From positions 310,001 through 374,000 of the forward strand of contig NZ_OUNR01000016.1 of the NCBI RefSeq assembly GCF_900403705.1: DNA of 64,000 bases, given 5' to 3'. This document shows positions 8,762-17,344 of this stretch, piece after piece (the first letter of the stretch is position 1; the number at the start of each line of letters is the position of its first letter). The notes under the pieces are model-generated. The model saw only the letters and a list, made by a program, of their open reading frames with translations. It was not told where the DNA came from and searched no databases. Position numbers and translations under genes: made by a program. Source of the DNA: Nitrospira lenta. Lineage in GTDB: Bacteria; Nitrospirota; Nitrospiria; Nitrospirales; Nitrospiraceae.

Positions 8762-9514
8762 CTACTTGTAGCCTTCCCCGCTCGTTCCCCCGCCGAACCC
8801 GCCCCAGTTGCCGCCGAAACCACCCTGCCCTGTGCCCCAATACTCGCCACGTTGAATGCGCCGATAGGGATGTCGCAGGTCCGGGCGGCTGATCCACCAG
8901 AAAAAGGACATCGCCCCCAGGCTGGTGAAGAGGGTGATCCAGAACCCGACACCTTTGAAATGGTGCTTAGGCAACGTCCCAACCCGCACCTCTTGAGCCG
9001 GCGTCGCGAGCGCGACCACGGTCCGGTACAAGCCTTCACCGAAGTGCCCCAACTGAATCGCGGGAAGCAACGTGCCGCCGCCGACGTCGGTCATGATCGT
9101 CGGTGTGATAATGGGGAGCATCTGGCGCCCCAACGTCATCGCCGCCTGCCGCTCTTCCACGGAGACCAGCACCATCACTCCATGTTCCTGCTGCGCCGAG
9201 CCGATCCCCCATTTCCCATAGAGGGCCGCCGCATATTCGTTGGCTGAGAGAAACGGCTTGATCGACGGCACCGTGACCACGACCATCTCCACTCCGGTCT
9301 TTCGTTCGAGGTCCTGACAGACAGAACGAATCCGTTCTTTCCACTCCGCATCCAGTACGCCGGCGTGATCGCTGACGTACCCCATCGGTCCGGGCAAGGG
9401 CGCGCGTTCCTTCGGACGATCATAGAGAGCCGCTTCCGCCGCTCCGATCACAACAAGCAGCAGCACGCTCAATATCGCCATCGAAAAAACGAGTGTTTTC
9501 AGCCGGCCGATCAC
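8762..9514 (-). CDS. TPM-domain (YgcG-like) membrane protein
   Basis: A 250-residue protein with an N-terminal hydrophobic signal or anchor (residues about 8-28), a TPM domain (VSDHAGVLDAEWKERIRSV to the GHFGEGLYRTVVAL region, residues about 45-170), a transmembrane segment (FWITLFTSLGAMSFFWW) and a Gly-rich tail (GGFGGNWGGFGGG). TPM proteins have been linked to photosystem repair in plants and to respiratory complex assembly in bacteria. Its GTG start overlaps the stop of the upstream nucleotidyltransferase-like gene (GTGA), so the two are translationally coupled. Confidence 0.8.
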   Translation of the reverse strand: MIGRLKTLVFSMAILSVLLLVVIGAAEAALYDRPKERAPLPGPMGYVSDHAGVLDAEWKERIRSVCQDLERKTGVEMVVVTVPSIKPFLSANEYAAALYGKWGIGSAQQEHGVMVLVSVEERQAAMTLGRQMLPIITPTIMTDVGGGTLLPAIQLGHFGEGLYRTVVALATPAQEVRVGTLPKHHFKGVGFWITLFTSLGAMSFFWWISRPDLRHPYRRIQRGEYWGTGQGGFGGNWGGFGGGTSGEGYK

Positions 9515-10275
9515 GCTGGCTCCTGCGTCAATCGAGTTTCTACGGATTGCACCAGCCGTTCAAAACTATCGAGATACCGCTCCATGAGCCGCGGCACTTC
9601 CTTTTGCCCCGGCGAGATCTGCCCGCGCTTGAGCAACCACGCGTCGTGCAGTCCCGACAGATCGACGGAGAATAGGGTTTCGACATCCTTTAAGAGCGGC
9701 TCACCTTGCGACAACACCGGCCGCCCCAACAATCGCTGCACCCCGCGCAAACAAGGCAACGTCGCCGTCAATGACAGCGGCAAGAGAATCGTAATGGCTT
9801 CTTCAACGCCCCCGCCTTCGATAAAGCGCTGGCGCACACGCAACAGATTCCCCCGCAAGCTTTGCAGCACTTCAGCACGGAGATAGCGCTGGTCGACCTT
9901 GAACCCGACGAACGGATCCTGTCCGGCGAGAAGCCGATGCTGCTCCTGTATTTCCAGATACTCGAGAGGAAATACCAGCGCCATCGCGGGCAAATCAGCC
10001 TGCGTGACAAACAGCGGCACGACAATCTGCTCCTTCGCCCAACGGCGATGCAGCGGGCTATATTTTTTCAGCTGGTCCGCCTTGGTCGATTTCACAACCA
10101 GGACTATATTCAGATTCGAGCGCCCCGGTAGAAACTCCCCACGCACTGCGCTGCCATACAGCAGCACGCCATCGAGCGAGTCGCCATACACCCGCTGCAC
10201 ATCCTTCACATAGGCGCGCAAGTGCTGCTGATACTCATCCGGCAATCCGTCGATCACCCATTCGCTACCTGCCAT
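9511..10275 (-). CDS. Nucleotidyltransferase-like protein, altered active site
   Basis: A 254-residue protein with an N-terminal pol-beta-type nucleotidyltransferase fold (GVLLYGSAVRGEFLPG, residues 36-51). The GS motif (41-42) is intact, but the catalytic Asp-x-Asp is replaced by N54-L-N56 in SNLNIVLVV. The enzyme is therefore probably inactive or uses another chemistry. The C-terminal half is helical, as in HEPN or kanamycin-nucleotidyltransferase-type proteins. The start at 10275 is preferred: GAGGT lies six bases ahead and this gives a normal N-terminus. It overlaps the end of the FAD gene by 11 bases and the TPM gene by 4. Confidence 0.7.
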   Translation of the reverse strand: MAGSEWVIDGLPDEYQQHLRAYVKDVQRVYGDSLDGVLLYGSAVRGEFLPGRSNLNIVLVVKSTKADQLKKYSPLHRRWAKEQIVVPLFVTQADLPAMALVFPLEYLEIQEQHRLLAGQDPFVGFKVDQRYLRAEVLQSLRGNLLRVRQRFIEGGGVEEAITILLPLSLTATLPCLRGVQRLLGRPVLSQGEPLLKDVETLFSVDLSGLHDAWLLKRGQISPGQKEVPRLMERYLDSFERLVQSVETRLTQEPA

Positions 10276-11560
10276 CGTGTAACCTCGCCATTCCTGCTGC
10301 CGTATTCCGGGCAAACGGATCCGGAAGAAATCCTGCTGCCATGACTCGATCGACCATTGAAAACGGCGCCGATTGCCGCAGACCCGCGGTGGTGGACAAG
10401 ACGCGATACCGCAGCCGTGCATTCCGATCCAGCGTGCGGAAGACCCGGTTACGCAGGAACCCGATGACGGGATTCGCCGTGTTCCAAAACAGGACCTGTT
10501 CATCCGCCAATCGTTGCAACATCGTCACCTGAGGCCGCCGGGCATCCTCGTACACTTTCAATCTCGCCGCCGAGAAATTCCGCTCAGCCAGACACTTCGG
10601 CAATAGGTCCGCGAGCGTCATCGCGTCGACCATCGCTTGCATGCGGCCTTGCGACGCGTGCGGGTTCATCGCATGGGCCGCATCGCCGATCAACACTGCA
10701 CCGTCCGCCACCCAGGTCGGTGTCCGTACGCGCCCGGTCGGCATGAACGCCGTCTGGCTCCAATCCTTCAATTGCAGGAACAGCGGCTTGAGCGTGGAAT
10801 CGATGGCCGTCCAGGCCTCCTGCAAAGCCGGAAGGCCCTGCGCCTTAGTCTGATCATAGGTACCCGTTGGAATCATATAGAAGCAATAGACCTTGCCGCC
10901 CGCCGCGGGAAAGAGTCCGAGAATCGTTTTTTTGCCGACATAATACTTGGCCTCGGTGATCGGCAGCGGAGAATCCAAGATCGCGATCAGATACCCCTGC
11001 GGATAGAGATGCACCTCCGCCGGAATCTGCAGAGCCTGCCGAACCTTGGAAAACGCGCCATCGGCCCCGACGACCACCTTCGCACGAACGGTCACCTCTT
11101 CACCGCCGCGCGTGGCGGTCAGACCGCTCACCTGCGTCCCCTCATGCACCAAACTCACAAAGCTGGCTCCATACCAGAGTGAGACCGAAGATTCCGCCTG
11201 AATGGCATCAAGAATCGCATGGTGCACCACGTTCGGCAACGTCACGACGGCATGATTGTATGGCGCGGGCAATTCTCCATAGTCGATCGTGCACAACCGT
11301 TCGCCACCCACTCGGCAGAAATGAAACTTGCGGATCGGCCTAGTCGAGTCCGTCGGCAACTTGTTGAGCAATCCCAGCCGATCTAAGACCTGTTGGCCAT
11401 TCGGCTGAAGAATTTCTCCACGTAGCCCCTGCGGCGGACCTAAGGCCTGCTCCAGAACGATCGTCTTGATCCCCTGCTGCGCCAGCGCGAGCGCCAAGAC
11501 GGCCCCTCCGCCTCCCGCCCCGACCACCGCAATGTCTGTGTCGACGATAGTCCCTGCCAC
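10265..11560 (-). CDS. FAD-dependent monooxygenase-like oxidoreductase
   Basis: A flavoprotein of about 431 residues in the PHBH/UbiH-like group. The Rossmann motif is VVGAGGGGAVLALALAQ near the N-terminus, and the second FAD motif is GDAAHAMNPHASQG, about two thirds along. A DG motif (VVGADGAFSKVRQAL) is also present. Members hydroxylate aromatic rings, quinone precursors or isoprenoids; the substrate cannot be read from sequence. GTG at 11560 is proposed because GGGA lies five bases ahead and it clears the upstream PLD remnant; an ORF start at 11611 would overlap that remnant. Confidence 0.8.
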   Translation of the reverse strand: MAGTIVDTDIAVVGAGGGGAVLALALAQQGIKTIVLEQALGPPQGLRGEILQPNGQQVLDRLGLLNKLPTDSTRPIRKFHFCRVGGERLCTIDYGELPAPYNHAVVTLPNVVHHAILDAIQAESSVSLWYGASFVSLVHEGTQVSGLTATRGGEEVTVRAKVVVGADGAFSKVRQALQIPAEVHLYPQGYLIAILDSPLPITEAKYYVGKKTILGLFPAAGGKVYCFYMIPTGTYDQTKAQGLPALQEAWTAIDSTLKPLFLQLKDWSQTAFMPTGRVRTPTWVADGAVLIGDAAHAMNPHASQGRMQAMVDAMTLADLLPKCLAERNFSAARLKVYEDARRPQVTMLQRLADEQVLFWNTANPVIGFLRNRVFRTLDRNARLRYRVLSTTAGLRQSAPFSMVDRVMAAGFLPDPFARNTAAGMARLHDGR

Positions 11561-11571
11561 GTGTATCCCGC

Positions 11572-12112
11572 TTATGGTTTCCAGAGATGGTAGCGCTGCT
11601 GATCGTTCCACATCGTCAAAAACTTCTCTCTCGCCTGAGCCGTAATCGCGTGATCTCGTATCACATCCAGCCGCTCGTCGTTGTAACGATTCCCGCTGCC
11701 GGTATGGTTCATCGATCCGGAAGCGTTGATCTCATCATCGATCACCACCTGCGTGTTGATTGACCAGAATGGGAATGCCGGCCAGGTGCAAGGTCTCGAC
11801 GGCGGTCCGTTGCTTTTGATCGTCGAGCCTCTGCCGATCTGTAATCACACGCACGTCAAGGCCGCGCTTCTTCGCCTCAACCAGGCCTTTCACGGCCAAC
11901 GGCGAGGTCAGCCCATACACGGCCACGTAAATATAGCGTGAGGCTTGCTCGTAGATCTTCGACAGTTTTGTCAGCGGCTCGTCTTCTGGAGCATAGAACA
12001 CCTCGATACTGGTGGCATCGGCTGAACCGATCACGCCTCCAGACAGGCAGATAACGCAGAGGACAACCCGAAGGAGATAGTGGCAGAAGGCTGGCAAGCA
12101 CCGCCTCGTCAT
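11572..12112 (-). pseudogene. Broken phospholipase-D-like nuclease
   Basis: The first part encodes a signal peptide and a PLD-like fold (IEVFYAPEDEPLTKL, YIYVAVYGLTSPLAV, DVRVITDRQ, AGIPILVNQHAG) and then stops at 11735. Shifting the frame near 11750 restores the C-terminal half: VVIDDEINASGSMNHT, NRYNDERLDVI and a natural stop at 11572. The missing piece is just where the catalytic HxK of the HKD motif should lie. A CCTGC (11748-11752) at the break fits a deletion between short direct repeats. It overlaps the upstream gene by ATGA. A sequencing error is less likely because residues are lost as well as the frame. Confidence 0.75.
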
Positions 12113-12486
12113 TCGACTTCGAACAAATCTCGAAAGTGATCGTCGGACGCGTCCCACGCTTGAGTGGAATGGGTACCGAGCCACCCCCGCAGGAAGGCTT
12201 TCTGACCGGGCGTGAGCTGTTGTTTGATCTGATGCGATCGCCCTTGAAGAGGCTGAAGAAACCCCACTCGCTTCTGAAAATCCAACGTGGCGGTGCGGAC
12301 GTAGACGCCGGTATACATCGACGGCTTATCGTCCTCGCCCTCCCCTTGAATCCAAACGGACAAAAACTTCTCTAACTGTAATCCGGCGCTATCCATCGCC
12401 GGGTCGGTTTCATGAAACAGCTCTTGCTCGGACTCCTTGAGCGGGGTTGCCTCAAGAGCCCGAAACATAAAATTTTGTTTCCACAT
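12109..12486 (-). CDS. Small hypothetical protein
   Basis: A 125-residue soluble protein with no recognised domain. ATG at 12486 (MWKQNFMFRALE) is preferred over the longer ORF because GGAGGAG lies six bases ahead. The sequence has a strand-rich centre (SMYTGVYVRTATLDF) and ends in an acidic helix. Its stop overlaps the start of the broken PLD gene (ATGA), so they formed one operon. Function unknown. Confidence 0.6.
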   Translation of the reverse strand: MWKQNFMFRALEATPLKESEQELFHETDPAMDSAGLQLEKFLSVWIQGEGEDDKPSMYTGVYVRTATLDFQKRVGFLQPLQGRSHQIKQQLTPGQKAFLRGWLGTHSTQAWDASDDHFRDLFEVE

Positions 12487-12634
12487 CGACGACTCCTCCG
12501 AGAGGGTCGCATAGTGTATGGGGAGCCAAATGAAAGTCAAGCAACGTGCCAGGCCCGCGTTGCCTTGACAAGGGCGGAGACTCTTTGTTAACGTCCTGAA
12601 ATTCCTTAATCTCTAGGCCAACTTGGGAGAATCC

Positions 12635-12835
12635 ATGCAGGTCAAGGTCAATGGGAAATCCGAGGACATCCAGAGCGGCAGCGTCCTCGATTTGCTCACA
12701 CTCAAGAAGATCGATCCGCAGATGGTTGCGGTCGAGGTCAATGACAAAATGATCGAACGGGAACATCTCGCCACCACCACCCTCAAAGAGGGCGATCTGG
12801 TCGAATTCCTCTTTTACATGGGAGGAGGCCGGTGA
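12635..12835 (+). CDS. ThiS/CysO-like sulfur carrier with C-terminal Arg
   Basis: A 66-residue beta-grasp protein (MQVKVNGKSEDIQSGSVLDL...). The fold and the final FLFYMGGGR match ThiS/MoaD/CysO carriers, which hold sulfur as a C-terminal thiocarboxylate. Most carriers end in Gly-Gly; here one Arg follows, so a protease would have to remove it before activation by an E1-like enzyme, as known for HcyS (Wolinella). A JAMM protease gene lies at the end of the locus. ATG at 12635 is favoured by GGGAGA four bases ahead. The next gene starts two bases after the stop. Confidence 0.85.
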   Translation: MQVKVNGKSEDIQSGSVLDLLTLKKIDPQMVAVEVNDKMIEREHLATTTLKEGDLVEFLFYMGGGR

Positions 12836-12837
12836 CG

Positions 12838-13761
12838 ATGATGATGCATAAAGAAATTACCGAATTGATCGGCAAGACTCCGCTTGTCCGCTTGAACCGG
12901 CTGTCCAAGCCTGGTTCAGCGACGATCTACGGCAAGGTGGAGTTTTTCAATCCGGGCGGCAGCGTCAAGGATCGCATCTGCCTGAATATGATCAATGAGG
13001 CAGAGCGACAGGGTAAGCTGAAGCCGGGCGGCACTATTGTGGAACCGACCAGCGGCAATACCGGCATCGGCCTGGCGCTGGTCTCAGCCGTGCGCGGCTA
13101 TAAGCTCATCCTCGTCATGCCGGAAAGCATGAGCATGGAACGGGCGAGCCTGCTGTCCTCCTACGGCGCACAGCTGGTCCTGACTCCCGCGTGGGAAGGG
13201 ATGAAAGGGTCGATTAAGGAAGCCGAAAGCATCCTCGCTCAGAATCCGAGCTATTTTATGCCGGATCAGTTTTCGAATCCGGCAAATCCGGCAATGCACC
13301 GGATGACGACGGCTCCTGAAATTTTGGATGCGCTGGATGGAAAGATCGACGCGTTCGTCGCGGCAGTCGGTACGGGCGGGACGATTACAGGCTGCGGAGA
13401 GCTGTTCAAGGAAAAGAACCCGAACGTGCTGGTGGTCGCCGTAGAACCGGCCGGCTCACCCGTGCTATCAGGCGGCGATCCTGGCCCCCACAAGATCCAA
13501 GGCATCGGAGCCGGGTTCATTCCCAAAGTCCTGAACCGGAAGATCCTCGACCGCGTGATTACCGTGACCGACGATGAGGCCTATCAAACGGCCAAGCAAC
13601 TGTCGAAGAAAGAAGGCCTATTGGTCGGCATTTCTGCCGGAGCAAACGTGTTTGCCGCACAGAAAGTCGCCGAAGAGCTTGGCCCTGGCAAGAATGTCGT
13701 CACCATTTTGTGCGACACCGGCGAGCGCTATATCAGCATCGAGAAGTATTTCAACATCTGA
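12838..13761 (+). CDS. Cysteine synthase (CysK/CysM family)
   Basis: A 307-residue PLP enzyme. The PLP lysine is in FNPGGSVKDRI (about residue 46) and the phosphate-binding loop in PTSGNTGIGLALVS. The glycine loop GTGGTITG and SAGAN near the C-terminus are also present. CysK uses O-acetylserine and sulfide; CysM of Mycobacterium uses O-phosphoserine and the thiocarboxylate CysO. Being two bases downstream of a CysO-like carrier favours thiocarboxylate as sulfur donor. GGAGGAGG lies nine bases before ATG 12838. Confidence 0.9.
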   Translation: MMMHKEITELIGKTPLVRLNRLSKPGSATIYGKVEFFNPGGSVKDRICLNMINEAERQGKLKPGGTIVEPTSGNTGIGLALVSAVRGYKLILVMPESMSMERASLLSSYGAQLVLTPAWEGMKGSIKEAESILAQNPSYFMPDQFSNPANPAMHRMTTAPEILDALDGKIDAFVAAVGTGGTITGCGELFKEKNPNVLVVAVEPAGSPVLSGGDPGPHKIQGIGAGFIPKVLNRKILDRVITVTDDEAYQTAKQLSKKEGLLVGISAGANVFAAQKVAEELGPGKNVVTILCDTGERYISIEKYFNI

Positions 13762-13776
13762 TGGTTGATCAAGGAG

Positions 13777-13896
13777 GGATGCTCAAAATAGACATCCAAC
13801 AAGGCCGCAGGCGAAAAGAAACCGGAAGCGTACCCTCTAGGGTACGTTGAGGATTTTTCGAGCCGAGAACGAAGTTGAGGGCTATTTTCAGCATCT
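13777..13896. repeat. Dispersed palindromic repeat, copy 1
   Basis: About 120 bases opening GGATGCTCAAAA and closing TTTTCAGCATCT, with an internal perfect stem GTACCC-TCTA-GGGTAC (13830-13845) and the shared block AAGGCCGCAG (13801-13810). It fills the gap between the cysteine synthase and the first E1-like gene, ending eight bases before the latter's ATG. Two further copies lie at 18865 and 25323. Confidence 0.85.
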
Positions 13897-13904
13897 CGTG
13901 GAAT

Positions 13905-14717
13905 ATGGAATTCACCGAAGAACAGATAAATCGCTATAGCCGGCATATCCTCCTTCCTGAAGTCGGCGGCAAAGGACAGAAGAAGATCGCCAAAGCGAAG
14001 GTTCTTCTTGTCGGCGCCGGAGGTTTGGGCTCACCGGCGGCGCTCTATCTGGCCGCAGCGGGCGTCGGTACTGTCGGCTTGATCGACAGCGACGTGGTAG
14101 ACCTCACGAACTTGCAGCGACAAATCCTCCACCACACGTCCGATGTAGGCCGTCACAAAGTGGTGTCCGGAAAAGAAAAGATTCTCGCACTGAATCCCGA
14201 CGTCATCGTGAAGACCTACGAGGAGCGCTTGACCGCGGGGAATGCGCTCAAGATTTTCAGCGAATACGATGTCATCATTGACGGCGTCGACAACTTCACG
14301 GCGAAGTTTCTGATCAACGATGCCTGCTTCTTTGCCGACAAACCGTTGGTGCATGGCGGCATTCTTCGCTTCGACGGCCGTGTGACGACAATCATCCCAA
14401 GGAAGTCGGCCTGCTATCGTTGCGTGTTCAAGACCCCGCCGCCGGCTGGCCTGGTGGCCTCCTGTCAGGAAGCGGGCGTTATCGGCGTGTTGGCCGGAAT
14501 TATCGGGACGATTCAGGCGACGGAGGCATTGAAGCTCATCCTCGGAATAGGGCGGCCGCTGACCGACCGGCTGCTCGATTTCGATGCTAAGAAAACCCTG
14601 TTCCGCGAGATCAAAGTAAAGCGCAATCCACATTGCGCGCTCTGCGGTGACCATCCGACGATCACCGAGCTGTTCGACGATGGAGACCCGTTTGCCGGCT
14701 GTGCCGTTCGTCCGTAG
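13905..14717 (+). CDS. E1-like adenylyltransferase (MoeB/ThiF family)
   Basis: A 270-residue enzyme that adenylates the C-terminus of a ubiquitin-like carrier. Visible motifs: RYSRHILLPEVG at the N-terminus, ATP loop GAGGLGSPAALYLAAAG, LTNLQRQILH, and IDGVDNFTAKF. Zinc-binding pairs are CYRC and CALC. A conserved Cys lies in VASCQEAGV. The start at 13905 (MEFTEEQINRYSRH) matches that of its paralogue at 16537; the longer ORF runs into the repeat. It probably activates the carrier of this locus. Confidence 0.9.
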   Translation: MEFTEEQINRYSRHILLPEVGGKGQKKIAKAKVLLVGAGGLGSPAALYLAAAGVGTVGLIDSDVVDLTNLQRQILHHTSDVGRHKVVSGKEKILALNPDVIVKTYEERLTAGNALKIFSEYDVIIDGVDNFTAKFLINDACFFADKPLVHGGILRFDGRVTTIIPRKSACYRCVFKTPPPAGLVASCQEAGVIGVLAGIIGTIQATEALKLILGIGRPLTDRLLDFDAKKTLFREIKVKRNPHCALCGDHPTITELFDDGDPFAGCAVRP

Positions 14718-14746
14718 CGTTTAACTTTTTACGTAATGGTGTCGCA

Positions 14747-15997
14747 ATGACCAAAATGAAAGCCCTCGTCTGCCGGGAATGCGGGAAAGAATATCCCACC
14801 AAAGCCATCCACGTCTGTGAGATGTGCTTCGGCCCCCTCGAAGTGAAGTACAACTACGAGGAGATCAAGAAGGCAATTTCGCGCAAGAAGATCCAAGAGG
14901 GTCCTCACAGCATGTGGCGGTATATCGACCTGCTGCCGGTCGAAGGCACGAACTTCGTCGGCCCCCATGCCGGGTTGACGCCGTTGGTCCGCGCCAAGAA
15001 TCTCGGTGCCTATCTCGGCCTTGATGAGCTGTACATCAAGAACGATACGGTCAACCATCCCACGCTCTCCTTCAAGGATCGCGTCGTGGCGGTCGCGTTA
15101 ACGCGCGCCCGAGAGTTGGGATTTGAAACAGTGGCCTGCGCCTCGACGGGCAATCTGGCCAATTCCGTGTCCGCCCATGCCGCCGCCGCCAATCTCCATT
15201 GCTACGTCTTCATCCCGGGAGATTTGGAAGCCGCGAAGGTGTTGGGCAACCTCATCTATAAGCCCCATGTGGTTGAGGTCGAGGGCAATTACGACGATGT
15301 AAACCGTCTCTGCAGCGAAATCGCCGGCGAACATGGCTGGGGATTTGTGAACATCAACATCCGCCCCTACTACGCCGAAGGCTCCAAGACGCTTGCATAC
15401 GAAACCGTTGAGCAACTCGGCTGGAAGACACCGGACCAGGTCGTCATTCCCATGGCCTCTGGCTCTCTCCTGACCAAGATCTGGAAAGGCCTGCACGAAA
15501 TGAAATACGTGGGGCTCATCGATGAGGTTCACACGAAGCTCAACGGCGCCCAGGCGGAAGGCTGCTCTCCGATTTCCACCGCCTTCAAAGCGGGACGCGA
15601 TTTCTTCAAGCCGGTCAAGCCCAAGACCATCGCCAAATCGCTGGCCATCGGCAACCCTGCCGACGGCTACTACGCGCTGAAGGCGACGGCCGAGAGCAAA
15701 GGCGCTATGGAGATGGTGACCGACGAAGAAGTCGTCGACGGGATCAAACTGCTCGCGCAGACCGAAGGCATCTTCGCTGAAACCGCCGGCGGCGTGACCA
15801 TCGGCGTGCTGAAGAAACTGGTCAAGCAGGGCGTGATCAAGAAAAATGAAGTGACGGTCGCCTACATCACGGGGAACGGATTGAAGACGCAGGAAGCGGT
15901 CATCGACGCCGTCGGACGGCCGACCCGCATTCAACCAAGCCTCGTGGCCTTTGAAAAAACCTTTAAGTTGGGAAAGAACGGTGGTGGTGACGCATGA
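14747..15997 (+). CDS. Threonine-synthase-like PLP enzyme
   Basis: A 416-residue fold-type II PLP enzyme. An N-terminal zinc ribbon (C9, C12, C24, C27) precedes the catalytic region, as in archaeal/plant-type threonine synthases. The PLP lysine is in LSFKDRVVA (about residue 110) and the SGN-type loop is STGNLANSV. It normally converts O-phosphohomoserine to threonine. It overlaps a MoaD-like carrier by 4 bases and is followed by a NIL protein, so a sulfhydrylase role (making homocysteine) is an alternative. Threonine synthase remains the default call. Confidence 0.85.
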   Translation: MTKMKALVCRECGKEYPTKAIHVCEMCFGPLEVKYNYEEIKKAISRKKIQEGPHSMWRYIDLLPVEGTNFVGPHAGLTPLVRAKNLGAYLGLDELYIKNDTVNHPTLSFKDRVVAVALTRARELGFETVACASTGNLANSVSAHAAAANLHCYVFIPGDLEAAKVLGNLIYKPHVVEVEGNYDDVNRLCSEIAGEHGWGFVNINIRPYYAEGSKTLAYETVEQLGWKTPDQVVIPMASGSLLTKIWKGLHEMKYVGLIDEVHTKLNGAQAEGCSPISTAFKAGRDFFKPVKPKTIAKSLAIGNPADGYYALKATAESKGAMEMVTDEEVVDGIKLLAQTEGIFAETAGGVTIGVLKKLVKQGVIKKNEVTVAYITGNGLKTQEAVIDAVGRPTRIQPSLVAFEKTFKLGKNGGGDA

Positions 15998-16266
15998 TTA
16001 AAGTCCGCATTCCCACTCCCCTCCGGCCGCTGACGAAGAACCAGGGGGAGGTTGAAACGACAGCCGGCAGTATCACGAACATGATCGAGTCGCTGAACAG
16101 CGCGCATCCCGGGATCAAGGACCGCCTCTGCGATGAGACCGGTGAATTGCGCCGCTTCGTCAACATCTATGTCAACGAAGAAGACATCCGATTCCTCAAG
16201 GGCAAAGAGACCATGCTCAAAGATGGGGATGAAGTCTCCATTGTGCCCGCGATTGCAGGAGGCTAA
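15994..16266 (+). CDS. MoaD/ThiS-family sulfur carrier
   Basis: A 90-residue beta-grasp protein ending in AIAGG, the mature Gly-Gly form that can be adenylated and thiocarboxylated directly. Its start overlaps the threonine-synthase-like stop (ATGA), and the NIL gene begins two bases after its stop. Features typical of this group include the opening MIKVRIPTPLRPLT and GDEVSIVPAIAGG. It may feed sulfur to the neighbouring PLP enzyme or to molybdopterin; the locus favours amino-acid synthesis. Confidence 0.9.
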   Translation: MIKVRIPTPLRPLTKNQGEVETTAGSITNMIESLNSAHPGIKDRLCDETGELRRFVNIYVNEEDIRFLKGKETMLKDGDEVSIVPAIAGG

Positions 16267-16268
16267 CC

Positions 16269-16508
16269 ATGTCACACTTACGCTTCCATGTGCGGTTTCC
16301 TGAAGACAAAGTCAAAGAACCGATCATTTACCAGATCGGCCGCGAATACAATATCGTCACCAACGTCCGCCGGGCCGATGTGCGCGAAACGACCGGCTGG
16401 GTGGATGTAGAGTTGTCCGGCGAAATCGCCGAGATCGAACGGGCCCTCGACGGCCTTCGCAAGAAGGGCTGCGTCGTCGATCCCATTGAATTGAACGTGG
16501 TGGAATAA
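16269..16508 (+). CDS. NIL-domain protein
   Basis: A 79-residue stand-alone NIL domain (an ACT-like ferredoxin fold). Pattern: HVRFPEDKVKEPIIYQIGRE, then ADVRETTGWVDVELSGE and ALDGLRKKGCVVDPIE. NIL domains are found in the methionine importer MetN and next to enzymes of homocysteine synthesis, where they are thought to bind amino acids or to assist sulfur transfer. The single Cys in KKGCVVDP could matter. Cotranscription with the carrier and the E1 enzyme is nearly certain from spacing. Confidence 0.8.
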   Translation: MSHLRFHVRFPEDKVKEPIIYQIGREYNIVTNVRRADVRETTGWVDVELSGEIAEIERALDGLRKKGCVVDPIELNVVE

Positions 16509-16536
16509 GACAACCGGATTGCAGTCTACGCACATC

Positions 16537-17340
16537 ATGGAACTTACAGAATCGCAGATACAACGTTATAGCCGCCACATCATCTTGAATGAAGTGGGCG
16601 GCAAAGGGCAGAAGAAGCTCTCGCAAGCGAAAATCTTGCTGATCGGGGCAGGAGGCCTCGGATCACCGGCCGGGCTCTATTTGGCAGCCGCCGGCATCGG
16701 CACGATCGGATTGGTCGACGGCGATGTCGTCGATCTTTCCAATCTCCAACGGCAGATCATGCATTCGACCGCCACGGTCGGCATGCCGAAGGTTGAATCC
16801 GGTAAAAAGACGTTGACGGCCATCAACCCTGAGATTACGGTCAACGCCTATCACCAGTTGGTCGATGCCGATAATATTCTTCCGCTCATCTCGCAATACG
16901 ATATCGTGCTGGATGGCTCGGACAACTTCTCGACCCGCTTCCTGGTGAACGATGCCTGCTTCTTTGCCAAGAAGACGCTCATCTCAGCCAGCATGTTTCG
17001 GTTTGAAGGCCAGCTCACGACCATTAAGCCGCACGCAGGCTACCCCTGCTATCGCTGCCTCTATCCGGAGCCGCCTCCGGCTGGACTCGTCCCGAACTGC
17101 CAGGAAGCCGGGGTGCTCGGCGTGCTCGCAGGCACGATGGGAATCTTGCAGGCCTCTGAAGCCATCAAGGAAGTACTGGGCATCGGCGAAACCATCGCCG
17201 ACAAGCTCGTGATCTACGACGCGCTCGACATGAAGTTCAGGAAGGTCAGCCGCCCGAAAGATCCAGCCTGCCCGCTCTGCGGACCGAATCCGAAAATTAC
17301 AGATCTCAATCTGGACTACGCAGTCAGCTGCACCATTTAA
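16537..17340 (+). CDS. Second E1-like adenylyltransferase (MoeB/ThiF)
   Basis: A 267-residue paralogue of the enzyme at 13905. It has the same motif order: RYSRHIILNEVG, GAGGLGSPAGLYLAAAG, LSNLQRQIMHS, LDGSDNFSTRF, CYRC, PNCQEAGVLG and CPLC. Two E1 enzymes and two carriers suggest that each carrier may have its own activating enzyme, one next to the cysteine synthase and one next to the threonine-synthase-like protein. ATG at 16537 is aligned with the paralogue; a TTG at 16519 is possible. Confidence 0.9.
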   Translation: MELTESQIQRYSRHIILNEVGGKGQKKLSQAKILLIGAGGLGSPAGLYLAAAGIGTIGLVDGDVVDLSNLQRQIMHSTATVGMPKVESGKKTLTAINPEITVNAYHQLVDADNILPLISQYDIVLDGSDNFSTRFLVNDACFFAKKTLISASMFRFEGQLTTIKPHAGYPCYRCLYPEPPPAGLVPNCQEAGVLGVLAGTMGILQASEAIKEVLGIGETIADKLVIYDALDMKFRKVSRPKDPACPLCGPNPKITDLNLDYAVSCTI

Positions 17341-17344
17341 TATC

